Below, piece by piece: positions 63,016 to 64,000 of a DNA stretch of 64,000 nt. Both the position numbers and the translations under genes were made by a program. Numbering within the stretch: the stretch's first letter is position 1; each line of letters starts with the position of its first letter. The DNA is from Gemmata massiliana (GTDB taxonomy: Bacteria; Planctomycetota; Planctomycetia; Gemmatales; Gemmataceae), in the NCBI GenBank assembly GCA_000531095.1, contig HG799463.1, positions 602,723-666,722 of the forward strand, in the 5' to 3' direction. Below the pieces are notes generated by a model, which saw nothing but the letters and a program-made list of their open reading frames with translations, was not told the origin of the DNA and ran no database searches.

Positions 63016-63057
63016 GCACTGAGGTCGGGCGGTTGGTGCCGAACCACTCGGCTTCGT

Positions 63058-63543
63058 TCAGCGACCGAGCGCGATACCAAACGCAGCCGCCGCAGCGAGT
63101 GCGGCGATCGTCCGCACGTGGTTCCAGACCGTCCACCCGCTGAGGTATTGGTTCCAGTACGTTGCCGCGGCGGGATCGGTCGGCTGGAGCGCGGCCAGAG
63201 CGTCGTTCCTGGGAATGTTGAACGCCCGCGTGACTGCGAACGTGCCGATCAGGTACAGCGCTCCTCCCACAAGTAACCAGACGGCTCCGGGAGCGTGCCA
63301 GTACGCGAGCGCCGCGACCACCGCGAGCACGCTGACCGCGGCGGTCCCGATGAACGCGCCCAGGAACAGCGGGTTCAGCACGACGACGTTGATCGACTGC
63401 ATCGCGGCAATGCCCTCATTCGCCGGGAGTCGCGAAAGAGCCTTCATGACGAAGGTCGAGAACGCGAAGAACGCGCCGGCGATGAGTCCGCACCCGAGGC
63501 ACGCGACGAGTGCCAGCACGAAGAACACTTGGTCGATCGTCAC
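63058..63543 (-). CDS. DUF1772 family membrane protein
   Basis: This is a 161-residue protein with four membrane helices (about 5-30, 52-75, 80-105, 135-158). The FSTFVMKALSRLPANEGIAAMQSINVVVLNPLFLGAF stretch and NIPRNDAL motif are typical of DUF1772. The function is unknown. It converges on the ECF-propeller gene. Confidence 0.85.
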   Translation of the reverse strand: MTIDQVFFVLALVACLGCGLIAGAFFAFSTFVMKALSRLPANEGIAAMQSINVVVLNPLFLGAFIGTAAVSVLAVVAALAYWHAPGAVWLLVGGALYLIGTFAVTRAFNIPRNDALAALQPTDPAAATYWNQYLSGWTVWNHVRTIAALAAAAAFGIALGR

Positions 63544-63866
63544 TGTTCCGTCTCCGGCTCACGTCGAACGTCACTTGCTCCCCGCACACCGTACCAATCC
63601 CGTTTTGCGCACACCACCTCGTCAGTTGCGGCCGGTGTAACCCGGTGCCCGGCGAACGGCCGGTGTCATGCTGAGGGCGTTTGTGGCCTGTGGGTGTCGC
63701 TGATGGTCAATGATCGCGTGGGTTGCCTGAGATGATTGTTCCGATTTTGGTGACAGCGTAAATCCCTCATTTCTCCCAAAATAGCGTCCCTTTCGGCGCA
63801 TTCGTTGAAATCGGAAACAATAATTAACTCCGTTCCCGGCCCCACCTTAAAGCACGGTGCGCGCTG
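63544..63866. other. intergenic region
   Basis: This is the region upstream of both flanking genes, with no gene or strong hairpin. AT-rich sequence around 63730-63850 is the likely promoter of the exported protein at 63867. Confidence 0.4.
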
Positions 63867-64000
63867 ATGTCCCGCCGCCTCCGACTCGAACAGCTCGAAG
63901 CCCGAGACGTACCCGCAACCTTCGCTGCCTTCACCAATTCCCCGATCGGGGTCGGCACCAGACCGCTCGGGGTCACGTCGGCGGACCTGGACGGAGACGG
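63867..64000 (+). CDS. exported repeat protein, N-terminus only (cut by window end)
   Basis: Only the first 44 residues lie in the window. MSRRLRLEQLEARDVPATF is the planctomycete leader (RLRLEQLEARDVPA) that precedes large extracellular or surface proteins. GTRPLGVTSADLDGDG resembles the first FG-GAP/VCBS-type repeat (calcium-binding DxDGDG). The rest is outside the window. Confidence 0.75.
   Translation, partial: MSRRLRLEQLEARDVPATFAAFTNSPIGVGTRPLGVTSADLDGD

Overview
The window looks like a chromosomal segment of a planctomycete, most likely a member of the Gemmataceae. Supporting signs are the high GC content, a protein starting with the TIGR02996 companion domain (14551), a DUF1559 pseudopilin-like protein, a PVC-type propeller/HEAT/cytochrome c protein, Hanks-type kinases with TPR tails, an ECF sigma factor fused to a membrane-anchored propeller, a family ending in a conserved WVVDLVLGKE tail (57722) and, at the right edge, an exported protein with the LEQLEARDVPA leader. 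The genus cannot be fixed from this sequence. No tRNA, rRNA, CRISPR array or prophage was seen.

Layout. 1-1054: the 3' end of an IS5-like transposase, then a small zinc-ribbon/TfoX gene pair. 1321-4880: a nitric oxide detoxification cluster. It has a zntA-type MerR promoter, a three-cysteine MerR regulator, quinol nitric oxide reductase, a DUF542 (ScdA N-terminal) protein and a cupin, followed by a decayed MOSC gene. 4932-11763: a LamG-like membrane protein with an apparent frameshift and two large exported peptidases (M14 and S9). 12048-13910: two adjacent DJ-1/PfpI genes, one with an AraC domain and one exported. 13911-19012: an AT-richer gap, a TIGR02996 protein, an HTH regulator, a frameshifted Cys-rich repeat protein and RecJ. 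19131-29419: a large membrane protein, a PVC heme protein, DUF2721, an AbgB-like amidohydrolase, a DUF1559 protein, a zinc-ribbon membrane protein and a single-domain response regulator.

29420-35353: a gap with three consecutive hairpins, a diheme lipoprotein, a tail-anchored Ser/Thr kinase next to an FHA-like protein, a membrane dipeptidase and a strong bidirectional terminator. 35374-41107: class II (B12-dependent) ribonucleotide reductase interrupted by a 374-residue intein with LAGLIDADG motifs, and dCTP deaminase; both serve deoxynucleotide supply. 41283-48897: an alpha/beta hydrolase, a 1144-residue kinase with TPRs, and a cheW-mcp pair. 49511-53661: a SulP transporter fused to a beta-carbonic anhydrase and a lipid kinase fused to a PAP2 phosphatase. 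53745-59465: ArsR, an ECF sigma factor overlapping a small membrane protein, several lineage-restricted hypothetical genes including an ACP-like stub, and an MgtE-like transporter. 59694-63543: a degenerate histidine kinase, a response regulator, an ECF-propeller fusion and a DUF1772 protein.

Most genes stand alone or in pairs, separated by intrinsic terminators; the clearest functional unit is the NO cluster. Several genes show single-base frame breaks (MOSC, LamG, Cys-rich), which are either real decay or sequencing errors. No obvious undescribed defence or biosynthetic system was found. The best leads are the intein, the metal-type promoter of the NO cluster, the hairpin-rich gaps and the signalling fusions.
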